Source of the DNA: Multifurca ochricompacta | Lineage: Eukaryota > Basidiomycota > Agaricomycetes > Russulales > Russulaceae | DNA length: 64,000 bases | Assembly (NCBI GenBank): GCA_022496185.1 | Contig: WTXG01000043.1 | Location: 1-64,000, forward strand | Direction of reading: 5' to 3' | Part shown: piece after piece, positions 11,617 through 21,955 of the stretch | Layout: every line of letters starts with the position of its first letter | Numbering within the stretch: the first letter of the stretch is position 1 | The notes under the pieces: generated by a model | Seen by the model: only the letters and a program-made list of their open reading frames with translations | What the model was told of the DNA's origin: nothing | Database searches by the model: none | Position numbers and translations under genes: made by a program

Positions 11617-12059
11617 CACACTCAATGGCAAACCAAACCAAAGAGTGTGTTGAGTGCAGATAAGGGGAACTATATAATAATAATAATAATAATTATTATC
11701 TTTTATTTACGCAGCAGATAAGATAAAGTAATGTTAATGTTGTCAAAACTGAAGTGAATGCTTACAGAAAATAGTCCTTTAAAACCAAAAAAAGAGTGTG
11801 AAATAAAGAGAGAAAAAATAATACTATTTACTTGTGACAAGATTTGAAGGAACATGTTGTGCATGCAGTGTGTAATAATTGTCTCTGAATCGGTTATCTG
11901 ACTCACTGACTCACTTTGAATGATCTAATTGCTAATTGAGCCCGGTTGTCCAGTCCCACCAATACGGTAGCTACTGGCCTGTCTCAATAGATTTGTGGCC
12001 ATTCAGACTGTTGCGCACAGTAGTCTGTCTTATTAGAATATGCGTATTGGAAGTATGAT
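11617..12059. repeat. Repeat-derived, gene-free sequence
   Basis: An (AAT)n run lies at about 11672-11698. The sequence at 11745-11930 resembles 40490-40680 (TTGTGACAAGAT, GCAGTGTG, GGTTATCTGACT), so it belongs to a dispersed repeat. A GC-rich motif (minus strand GCCAGTAGCTACC...GGACTGGACA) is present at about 11940-11985 and recurs elsewhere. Confidence 0.5.
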
Positions 12060-12766
12060 AGTTAGTCTGGCCCGGCATCTCTGGTATTGATTCATGCTGC
12101 ATGCGCGCTGCTATTCCCAGATGGGTCTAATCATCCCCTTTGGATGGCACCTACTAAGAAGCATGAGGTCCCTTTCACACATTGCACCTGCTCCACTGCC
12201 ATGTGCCTCGCCACAGGCCATGCCTTTCTTGCTGAATACCAGGAGCGCTTTCACCCCTCCCTCCCAGTCTCCTCTCGCACCTGCCCCTGCGACGACACTT
12301 CCTTGGCGACATTTGTGCATGTCCTCCTTGAATGCCCCCTGTACATTCAAGCTCGGGTGTATTGGATGCTTACCTTTCAGGACCTGGGCAACCTTACTCA
12401 AGTCTTCAACCATCGTGGACATGTTGGCAACCTGCTGGAGTTCCTCCAGGACACGCGGGCCTTCCCCAAGCCCATTACCTCCCTTTGCCCTCGCAAGCCA
12501 GCCTGATTTGGGGGGAATTTGGTGACCAGTAAGTTCCTTTTTCTCTCTGGCTTTGGTGAACAGCCTCTGTTTTTCCCTGTGGCCTCTCTACTTTAGAAAA
12601 CTACTTCGGTTTTTCCTTATGGGTTTTCCACCATGACTTTGTGTCGACTCCCTCATTGTTTGTAGTAATTAGTAGCTACATTGTACCCTGATGTGGCTGC
12701 GCGATTGGGCACTGTCCCGCAAGCGCGTAATAGAATTGATTCAAATAAATTTAAAAAAGCGCTGCT
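12060..12766 (+). mobile_element. 5'-truncated LINE 3' fragment, copy 3
   Basis: The ORF at 12087-12506 encodes the C-terminal end of a non-LTR reverse transcriptase polyprotein: LATGHAFLAEY, then a zinc-binding arrangement CPC...FVHVLLECPLY, then LLEFLQDTRAF. This is the RNase H/zinc-knuckle end typical of basidiomycete LINEs. The 3' tail at about 12690-12766 (GATTGGGCACTGTCCC, AATTGATTCAAATAAA, A-run) matches the other tails in the window. No upstream RT domain is present. Confidence 0.75.
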
Positions 12767-12797
12767 ATTCCCACATATAGTAAACACAATCTGGCGC

Positions 12798-12857
12798 CCT
12801 AGCCATTCCAGCCATTCTAGTCATTCTAGTCGTTCTAGCAAATGTCATTTTCCTGAT
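12798..12857. mobile_element. Terminal piece of the ATCAGG MITE family
   Basis: The sequence GCCATTCTAGTCATTCTAGT and the terminus CATTTTCCTGAT match the right end of the MITE at 8866-9012. The left half is absent. Confidence 0.55.
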
Positions 12858-13731
12858 GTTGGGCGGTGGGCAAATATCTCTTGATCCCATGGTTAAAGGA
12901 CAGACACATGGCGCTGCGTTCGGAACCTGAGAGGACCTTAAACGTTACTCGACACGATGAAAGCCCGCCCTTGACGTGTCTCTTTCTGCAACTGTCGTCG
13001 CATGCTCGGACACCCTCAGGCGACACAAGAAGAACATGCCGACTGAATGCACCAAAGTGATACCGGACTATGGCCAGAGTCAAGCGCACAGAGACCATAC
13101 GCCTCCATGATGAGTTCAAGGCGCAGCCAGAGAGCTGCCTGAAGACAGGGGAGGAGATAGGGAGATCATCCACTGTGGCCATCAGGGAGATGTTTTCCAG
13201 AGTCGTCAAAGAAGGGATGACAGAGCCGAGCCACGAGGTGAACATATAGGCAAAGTCAATCGATTACGATCGTGAAGGAAGAAAAAAAAGACAACGCAAG
13301 CCTCGCTGCCATGGTGACTACGTACGACGTAACGGGTTGGCTGTCCATACCGAAATGAAACGCCGAACCTCCTTTCATACGACGCGCGATATGCGGACCG
13401 GCAGGGTGGTGTGGTGTAGTGTGTGCATACATAAAACACCTTCTCATTGTGTTTAACCTTGAATATGCTCCAGCAAGATCCGGAGTCCACGCGTTGATCC
13501 GTTGGTTGGTTGATTGGAGCGAGTGGCAACGATAGATGGGTTAGGAAGAAAAAAGAAGAGAAGAGAAAACTTGAAATTAACAACGCTAATCATCGCCGGA
13601 GCGTTAATTTTACTTGTCACCGTCACTTTGTTTCTGCTTTTCTTATTCACCTAATAAAACCCTAAAACCGCATTCGACCTCGCGCACGCGCAACCAACAA
13701 AAAAAGCAAAAGCAAAAAATAAAAAAGAACG
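12858..13731. other. Gene-free stretch with an unrecognised minus-strand ORF
   Basis: The ORF at 12835-13245 (minus) runs into the MITE piece, so its 3' end is not native. Its text (PSLTTLENISLMATVDDLP) recalls leucine-rich F-box-type proteins, but I cannot support a family. The rest is A-rich downstream sequence of the oxidase gene. Confidence 0.35.
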
Positions 13732-15900
13732 TCAAAACTTGAACCCTCCCGCGAGGCCCATGACGTCCCTAGGGTCAACCCTCCGCCGAATCTCCTTCAA
13801 CCGAGGTACGTTCGTCCCATAAATATCCACAAGCGGTGTCCCAAACAACGCATTATTCGGATACTTCGCCGCATTCAGAACGTCCTGACCATCTGCAACC
13901 GCGGCATTGCGCACTGTGCGCGAGCTTTCCCTCAATGCGTTGGCGACCTCCGCGTCGAGCGCCGGGTTCGTCCACCCAAAGTATATGTTCATCGGTAAGA
14001 GAGGTCGGGAGCGGTCCGGTGGGTATGCGGAGGGCTGCGATGCTGGGGAGTGGGTGAAGAGTCCTGCGTCGTAGGACTCAACGGCGAAAGAGACGGTCGT
14101 GCCCTTGTCGAGTTGCGCAAGTTTGGCGCCCCAGAACTAAGCATTTTATTTTGTTTTTGTTGAAAGGGGGAGGGAAGGCCATAGGTCAGCACGCGAAAGC
14201 CATCTGAAAGGGGGAAAAAAGGGCAACTTACGAGAGTCTCATTTACGATCGCGTCGACCAACGCAGGGGAGTACTCCAAGACAGGTACGCTGCTAAAGTA
14301 CGCTCTGCGAGGGAAATCAAGAGATTAAGTTTCTAGGGGAGCAGGTGCTCAGGCGGAGTAGAAGTCACTGACCGCGTGCCACCAGTGAGGTCGGTCGGTG
14401 GGATGACGCCAAAAAACTCAAAGAACGAACCCGACCGGACGTCGATCTGAATGTCCGGTAACGCAAGAAAGTCGTCAAAGATGCCCTCAGGTCGCTCCGG
14501 TCCGTCGTAAAACATTAACAACACCAGTGCAGGCTATCAAACATCCAATCCAATATTTAAAAGACTTGAGTCTGGAATAAATGAGCATGGGCATGGGCGT
14601 ACCGAGCCTGAGAAAGAGTTGTATGATAGGACCACCGCCGCTTTTTGTCATGAACCTCCTGTTGGAATTTGACAACAGCTGCATTGATTTGATCAAAGTA
14701 CTGGCCAGAGATAATGGCAATCCCGCCCTGTTTTCCAAAATGTGGAGTCCATGGCAAGTGAAGAAAAAAAAAACAAATACCCAGACGTTGCCTTGAGGAT
14801 GCGCTTTTAGGACAAACTTGGTCACTATGCCCTAGCAATAGAGTGAGCCAGTTTTCCAACGATACATGCTAGCCAGCCGTACAAAGTTGTTGTAGCCACC
14901 CTAATGCCAAGTTAAGCCACGGAAATCAGATAGGAAAAAAAAGATTTTGATATTATACCCTCAAACCGAACCACAGATCCTCATCTTCCGACCTAACAAT
15001 CTTAATTCTCCCATCCGGTAATACCATCTCGTACGAGTCTATGTTATCAATCACGAGCCCAAATTGGTTCGTCTTCCACGAGTATCCTTCAACCCCCGAT
15101 CAACCACAAAATAAGTAACCAATCCCGATGGACTGAATAGAGAGGCGCTCACCGCCACCGAGTGTAAGTCCCGCGACGCCGACACCGGGAACGCGTCCAC
15201 CAACGACATTTAACCCAGTCCCGTTCAGGGCCTTATACACATCGTCCCATAAGAGACCCGCACCGATCGCGACGGTGCTTGTTGCGTTGTCAACGGTGAC
15301 GGAGTTAAAACGAGTCATGGAGATTTGCACTCCGGAAGTGGACGAGAATCCTGGGTTGGAGGTGTGGCCGCCGCCTTGACGGCAAATGGCGTACGGGTAT
15401 GGCCAATGATGCGTAGCTTTATATGAGGAGGTGTGTTTGAACGAGGATGAGATAAGTGAAGAACGTGTGCGATTTAGGGAGGAAGGAAGAGTAGGGAAGA
15501 CGGAAAAAACTCACGATGGTACCAACATCTTGAGGTGTGCCAGGTTCTACACTGCACGCAGACAGCTCCGAGCTGACGATGCCCAATGCGCGTTATCGGC
15601 CGTGTATTGGGCAGAGGCTGAGGGGCAGGCAATGGGTTGTGTGTGGGGGGGGGGGGGGTTTAAATTGCGATGTCAGACAAAACATTTGGACCAGACATGG
15701 AGAGAACTCACGGGGTAGTACACTGTTGAGGCGCTCGATATAGCCGTTTCGATGAGCGCGCACGTAGCTTGGAAACTTGTTGTATTGTCGCAATCGTTCG
15801 TGCTGTTGCTATCGTCGCCGTTTTGGTGAGTGATGGCGCGCGCGAGCACTGCGAATGAGAGAAGGAGCAGACATAGAAGAGGGGTGACAGTTCTGACCAT
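13732..15900 (-). CDS. Secreted FAD-linked oxidoreductase (FAD_binding_4 + BBE), with two 1-bp losses
   Basis: The predicted protein starts MVRTVTPLLCLLLLSF, a signal peptide, so it is probably secreted. Clear exons follow: 15900-15712 (SSASTVYYP), 15617-15515 (ACSVEPGTPQDVG), 15416-15153 (HTSNPGFSS, GVQISMTRFN, VGGRVPGVGVAGLTLGGG), 15086-14959 (YSWKTNQFGLVIDN), a 19-nt micro-exon 14900-14882 (GGYNNFG), 14831-14781 (VTKFVLKAHPQGNVW), then four more ending with the BBE-domain text YFGWTNP and DPRDVMGLAGGFKF. The family oxidises alcohols, sugars or amines using FAD, often covalently held by the His of the GGGH motif. Two single bases appear to be missing, near 15375 (inside that GGGH codon run) and near 15575. 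Otherwise every exon is open and every intron is GT-AG, so it is either a very young pseudogene or a sequence error. Confidence 0.85.
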
Positions 15901-17809
15901 GTCACACTGCGCGCGAAGGAGAGAGAGGGGGGGAAGGGGAAGAAGGTAAAGGAGATATTACTTGTGACCAAGTGAATGATTTAAGCCTGGGGCGTCATTT
16001 ATTTTTAAGGTGGCGTGAGGAGAGGTTCAGCTGATCAAGTTTCATGGAATGACGAGAAATAATAATAATTCCGAGGCGATGATTCCATTATGTGTGTGGG
16101 TGTGGTTCAACCGAGATAGATCAAGTCCACACGAGCGAGGATCGGGACTTTTTTTTTCAAGGGTGGGTAGAGTCATCTCATAGAACAACGCTGGTTTCTG
16201 CGTACGAACGCAAGGCCAGGAAAGTAAGGCAGAAGAAGCTGGTTAGTCGACCAGCCATTATAGGAATCGAAGTGAAGAGCGTGGAAGGAACGCAAGTTAA
16301 GGAGTTGATGTGCTCGCAGGTATCAATCCAGAGTGTCCTTGCAATCAACTAGCGACGCAAAGTCTAAAGAGTTCATGTGCCTATTCGAGCGTAACCAAGG
16401 GGTGGGGGGGAGGTTTTTATGTTTGGAGATGACCATGATGACCAATCCCTTTTTTTTCGACAGCTTCACAGAGGACATTAGACATAGAATAGGCATGATA
16501 TCTGACTCTGTCAGTTGAGCAAGGATGCAAAATAAAAAGGGAGCAGGGGAAGCAACCAAATCAAAAATCAAATGTTGTGCAACAATGCAACAAAGATTCT
16601 GTCTCGTCTCTGTCATCAGTCATCGCTTGTCGCCTCGCCTGTCACATACATTACCATACATATATGGGTTCACTGCGCATGCGATGTTCGGACTGCATTC
16701 CCTCTGACACAAAAGTCAAGGTTAACATTAATAAATCGGAGCGTGAATGGATTTGGTCTGGTCTCAATAAAAGGGTAAATTGTAGCTTCTGTGGCTTCAA
16801 AGCAACGGGGTCCAACAGACGTTCTGGACAGAAAGCACCTGTAATTATAGGGAGAAAAGACGATACAAGGTCGTGTAATTAATGTCCCGCTGTGCAATCG
16901 CTACCCACGCCCTTTTAGAAGTAAGATATCTTTCTTCAATAAATGAGATCCAGGGTCGGAAGCTGATGTATCCCATCAGAGTCAAATGCGGCAGCGGCAA
17001 GAAGAGAGCCGCTAAAAGAGTCAAAATGACACTGTTTCAGTGAGTAGTGAGGCCTGAGCGGGTGGGGTATGGGGTACTCGCATCGATAAGACTCTGCTCC
17101 TCACTTTACGGAATGGGCCAAGTTTACAAACGTCATCGCATGAGCCTGAGACAGATTGCACTTTGAATGATGGGATTGATAAACTGATGGTCGCATTCAA
17201 GTTGCTTGTCTAGTCAGCACAGCAGAGAAGAGATAAACAGAGTGGTAATGCGCAGCGTGTACTGATATTTTTTGGTGTGCTTTCTCAGTAGCAAAGACGG
17301 GGGAGTTGTCATGGTTTTTAAAGAACAAAAGTGTTGTCTAGATCTGTCTGGTCTGGTCTGGTCTGTCTGTCGCCGATGTAAAGCTGCCTTTGGATGCCGC
17401 ACGCACTGGCCATTGATGACAGGTGTGACAGGTGTGCTCGTTGCTTTTGCTTTTGCTCGTTGCTCGTTGCTAAGGCTACGGCGGTTGGCAGATGCCGTGA
17501 TGTTTTGTTCCATTCCACTGGCACTGGTACCGGCACCGACACCGGGGGCCGGCAATGCTGACATAAACACACACCGCCGCCATCACAAAAAAGGGGAAGG
17601 GGGGAAGGAGGCAGTGGTTTTGGAACAGCATACATCCATCCCATTCATTCTCTTTTTCTTTTTCTTTCCTCCTCCCTCTCCTTCTCTCCCGTCCCTCTCG
17701 TCCATTCCGTCCCATCCTTCATCAGGCAGGCCCTTCGTCCTCCAACAATTCCTTTCTTTTTCCACTTTACGCAGGTCGACAATTACTCGTATTATCCTCT
17801 TTAACACTA
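15901..17809. other. Intergenic region between divergent FAD oxidase and Nox genes
   Basis: This holds both promoters. A strongly pyrimidine-rich tract at about 17640-17775, ending just before the ATG at 17810, is typical of a fungal core promoter. Short tandem TCTGG/TCTGT repeats occur at about 17345-17372. I see no supported gene. Confidence 0.5.
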
Positions 17810-20023
17810 ATGACCCGCAACGATGGTTTCGACTTTTCTGACGGTGCCCAGCCCCCTCTCGACGCTCATCCCGACCTCAATTTCAATATCGATGATCCCC
17901 AACCCTCTCACCTTCAGCGTAACAAGACTGAGCGCAAGCGACTCCAGGGCCTTCAGAGATCTAACACCGCAGTATCTAGCCCCGTGAAGCCCTACGAGCC
18001 CAAAACATTCAAGGAGAAATGGGCTCGTTGGATGATCAATGAAGGTGGAAAGCGTCTTTTCTTTTTCGTCTGGGTCTTCCTCCACCTCCTCGTTGCCGTT
18101 TTCGGTTTAGTACACTATGGGCTGAAGGATAACCTCAACACGGCCCGTGCGACATTCGGCATCACCTTCAGTGCGTTTTTTTATCCCCAATTGCTTGGTG
18201 TGATCCATCATCTCACCTATCAATACTAATTGCAGCAATCGCTCGTGCGGCTGCCCTTGTGCTCCACATCGATGTCATCTTCATTCTTCTTCCCGTCTGC
18301 CGCAATTTCATCTCCCTCCTTCGTCGCACGCCACTCAACACGATCATTCCTTTTGACAAGAACATCACCTTTCACAAGGCCACGGCTTGGTCTATCGTCG
18401 CCGGTACAGTCGTGCACGTTGTCGCACACATGGTCAACTTTGCAAAACTCGCTATGGCCGATACTTCTGCCAAGACCGGTGGCGCCAAGGTTGTTGCCTT
18501 CCTTAACGCCAATTTTGCCACCGGACCTGGCGTTACCGGTTGGATTATGACCGTCGTGCTTGGTATCATGGTCTGGTTCGCCATGGAGAAGAGACGACGT
18601 GCCAACTTTGAGCGCTTCTGGTACTCCCATCATCTCTTTATTGTATTTTTCATCTGCTGGCAGCTCCATGGTATGTTCTGCATGATCAAACCCGATCGCC
18701 CACCTTATTGCTCCTGGAATACTATCGGCGTCTTCTGGGTGCGTCTGTTTCCCCCTCCTTCCTACCGAATTATGTGCGCCTGTACGTGTTCTGATCGTCT
18801 CTTATAGCGCTATTGGTTTGTTGGTGGTGTCATCTGGATCTGCGAGCGCGTTCTCCGCGAGGTTCGCTCGCGTCACCGGACGTACATCTCCAAGGTGATC
18901 CAGCACCCGTCAAACGTGATGGAAGTCCAAATCAAGAAGGATAAAATGACAACCCGGGCTGGGCAGTACATTTTCATTTCTTGCCCAGAGATATCCTACT
19001 TCCAATGGCACCCGTTCACCCTCACCAGGTGTGTAGCCTCCTCTAACTTTCTATATTCCCCACGTCAACCCGTTTTTTTTTCCACGTAGCGCCCCGGAAG
19101 AAGACTACATCTCGGTTCATATCCGCGTCGTCGGGGACTTTACGCGCGCCTTTGCCAAAGCGCTTGGCTGCGACTTTGAGAGGAACGGTGGCGAAAAGGG
19201 CAGGGAGAAGGATGCAGGAGGCAAGGTCATTGGGACCAGTACGAACCCACCCCTGAACCGTATCCTCCCCCGCGTCATGGTTGATGGCCCGTTCGGCTCG
19301 GCTTCGGAAGATTTTTTGAAGTATGACACGGTGCTCCTTGTCGGTGCTGGTATCGGTGTCACGCCTTTCGCCTCGTGAGTATGGGGCGTTTTCTCGTGAA
19401 CGTGAGACTCATTACTTTTGGTTAGGATTTTGAAGTCGATCTGGTATCGCATGAACAATTTTAACAACTCGAAACCGACGCGTCTTTCTAAGGTGTCTAT
19501 TCATCCTTTGATATCTTTACCGCCAGCCAACTCGCTGATCCACGCAACCCGCGCAGGTCTACTTTACTTGGGTCATTCGGGACTTTGGCTCAGCGGAATG
19601 GTTCCACTCCCTACTTCACGCCATCGAAGAACAGGACACTCAAAACCGAATCGAGATTAATATCTACCTGACGGCGAAGATCAAGGAGGATGACATGAAT
19701 AACATCATCGTGCAAGACGTGGGCGCGGAAAAGGACGCGATCACTTCGTTGCGCGCACCGACACATTTCGGTCGCCCGAATTGGGACCGGGTATTCCCAA
19801 GCATCGCGGAGAAACGCCCAGATACGGACGTCGGCGTGTTCTTCTGTGGGCCTTCTGTTCTTTCTCGTCAGTTGCATCAGATGTGCAACAAGTACTCGAC
19901 TCCGAACGGTACGAGATTCTTCTTTGGGAAGGGTGCGTTTTTTTTTGGTCCTTATCACTTCTCCCACGCCTTTACTTACATGTATATCATCTTTTATGCT
20001 CTCGTTCTGCAGAGAACTTCTAG
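17810..20023 (+). CDS. NADPH oxidase (Nox family), intact, 607 residues
   Basis: This is a membrane flavocytochrome that moves electrons from NADPH through FAD and two haems to oxygen, making superoxide. In fungi it acts in hyphal fusion, differentiation and signalling. Exons: 17810-18170, 18236-18738, 18808-19028, 19090-19374, 19426-19492, 19557-19932 and 20013-20023; all introns are GT-AG and the frame stays open. Visible features are a hydrophilic N-terminal extension of about 70 residues, membrane helices with His pairs ([19 protein letters not shown]), [10 protein letters not shown], the FAD motif WHPFTLTSAPEEDY, the NADPH motif [14 protein letters not shown], a terminal CGP motif ([10 protein letters not shown]) and the C-terminus FGKENF. 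No EF-hands are seen. The length and N-terminal extension fit the NoxB type better than NoxA, but I am not certain of the subgroup. Confidence 0.93.
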
Positions 20024-21055
20024 AGGCCTAGAATGTGTTCTTTTTATTTTTTTTTGGCAGATTTAGTAGTAGGTAGGTGTGTGGGTGTGTGGAGGGGTCA
20101 GAATGGAACGGAAAGGAAAAGGCGCCAGTCGATATTTGTTAAATGCTACTGCTTCATTTCATCCGAACGAGAACGAACTTATCCCAAACCAACCAACTCC
20201 ACCAACACCAACACTACCAACACTACTGGGGCAACAAGGATGAATCCATACAATACAATTTATAGCTATTTTTTTTTTCATTTTATTATTTATGGATGTC
20301 GCACTCGCACTAAATACATCTGTGTATTTTAAGCGGTCGGTGGTATGTGGGTATGGGTTAGTTGGTGATGCGCTCAACACGTTACTGCGCTACGGATGAA
20401 CTTGGCTCCGCTCGCTTGATCAGTTTAAGTTTCTGATATGATATCAGTGTCCGTCCGTCATCTACCTACCTTTCTTCTGTTGCCTGTTGCCTATTGCATG
20501 CTAAATCCTTTCAGCCAATTTTTTTTAAGGCGAGGGGGGTGGGGGGGTGTACGACGACGACTATCAGTCCACCCACGTTGCTCCTTACTAAAGTTGAGTT
20601 CGGGAATCGGGAAAAGTCGACTCGTGTTGGATCGTTGTCGTCGTCGTAAATTATCTGGGACTTGGGGGGCCTTGACTTCCCCGCTTCTTTCTCTTTCTTC
20701 CTCCTCTCTCGTTCATTGATAAAAAGAAGCAGAGGAGAGCAAAACATTTGCTTTAACGCCGATACCGGTTACACGGTTTACCCATCATTGCTTTTGATAT
20801 AGAAGGAGGGGATAGTGACCGTGACAACAACCCTGGCAGAAACGGGTTGCGGGGGAGAGTTTCTCCGTTTTTTATTTTTTTTGATAGAGCTGGACGACCG
20901 AATAATGATGACGATGATGATGATGAGAACCATCATCATCATCATCATCTCTTTTTTTTTTATTGCCATCATGGATCTTGGCAAAAATAAAAACATCCTT
21001 TTCCAACGCTCACTAACAACACTCCTTTCTATCTTCCCAGGGTCGTCGTTTGCAC
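20024..21055. other. Gene-free stretch with simple repeats
   Basis: This is the 3' flank of the Nox gene. It contains poly-T runs, a GATGATGATG tract followed by a CATCATCATC tract (about 20905-20950, partly self-complementary) and G-rich runs at 20530-20550. No gene is supported. Confidence 0.5.
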
Positions 21056-21059
21056 TTGT

Positions 21060-21545
21060 GTGGGCCCCAGTAATGACGGACTACCGTACCCAGAGCATCT
21101 CTGGAAGGCTCCAGTAGTCAAGGACTGCAACTCCTTCACCTTCCGGATGCACACCACATCCGTTGCCCTACGCCTGACCGCAGGGCATGCCCTGCAACTC
21201 TACCACCCCACGCACGACAATGCTCTTCCAATGCCCCCAGTACCAGAAGGCCCGCATTGCCTACTACAAACCTCACAAGATGGTCTACCACGCCCTCCCC
21301 TTCAGACCGTCTGGAGCCAGGATGTGCACAGTTGGGTAAAATGTGGCCTTTGTGCTTCTATGGTCGCATGCTTAATCACCTCACTCAATTGTAATTCTTG
21401 GGTTTTTTTCCAAGCTCAGTTTAGCTCAATCGCTATGAGATCCCTCCCTTGTGGTTCTGTAGCGCAGCGCGAAATTAAAAAATGAAATTGCGAAATAAAA
21501 ATAAAAATCAATTTCAAGAAAAAAAAAAGAAAAAAAAAAAAAAAA
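21060..21545 (+). mobile_element. Degraded LINE 3' fragment, copy 4
   Basis: One frame reads RMHTTSVALRLTAGHALQLY, equivalent to the TGHAF segment of the copy at 12087. Shortly after, in a shifted frame, FQCPQYQKARIAYY matches the CPLYxxAR zinc-knuckle text. The 3' end has AATAAAAATAAAAATC then AATTTCAAG and a long A-rich run (21520-21545), the same tail as the other LINE copies. The coding part is frameshifted. Confidence 0.55.
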
Positions 21546-21955
21546 GAAAACTCACGCGAACTTGGGTTCACCACCACCACCACCAAGCAAGAAGCAAGCA
21601 AAGAAGTAATGGACAGAGCCTTCAGTGGGTTGGGTCAACAACCGCACGACCACGAACGTTTATATCTCATGCCGTGCATCCCCCACAGCACGTAGATAGT
21701 GTGAAATATCCCCCCCCCCCCTCCCTCCCGGGGCGGGGCACCTCAGGGTGAGGACCATGTGCCTCTCATGACATAGCTTGATCAGTTTAAACATCAATGG
21801 AAAGGGTTTTATATATTTTGAGACAACTCACTTTGGGTTTAACTTGTAGCACTGCCCGTGTCGCGTCACGATTATATTCCCACGCACACACAATCTCCTC
21901 CCTCGTCCCTCGTTTAACTACATCTCCTACGTCCACTTTTACACACAACCAAAAC
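21546..21955. other. Promoter-side sequence of the STAND gene
   Basis: This contains (CAC)n at 21570-21583, a C-run at 21710-21722 and a CA-rich leader just before the ATG at 21956. No separate gene is supported. Confidence 0.4.

Noticed and set aside
12835..13245. 136-codon minus-strand ORF
   Set aside because: It runs into a MITE end and has no clear family match; at most it is a fragment of an unknown gene.
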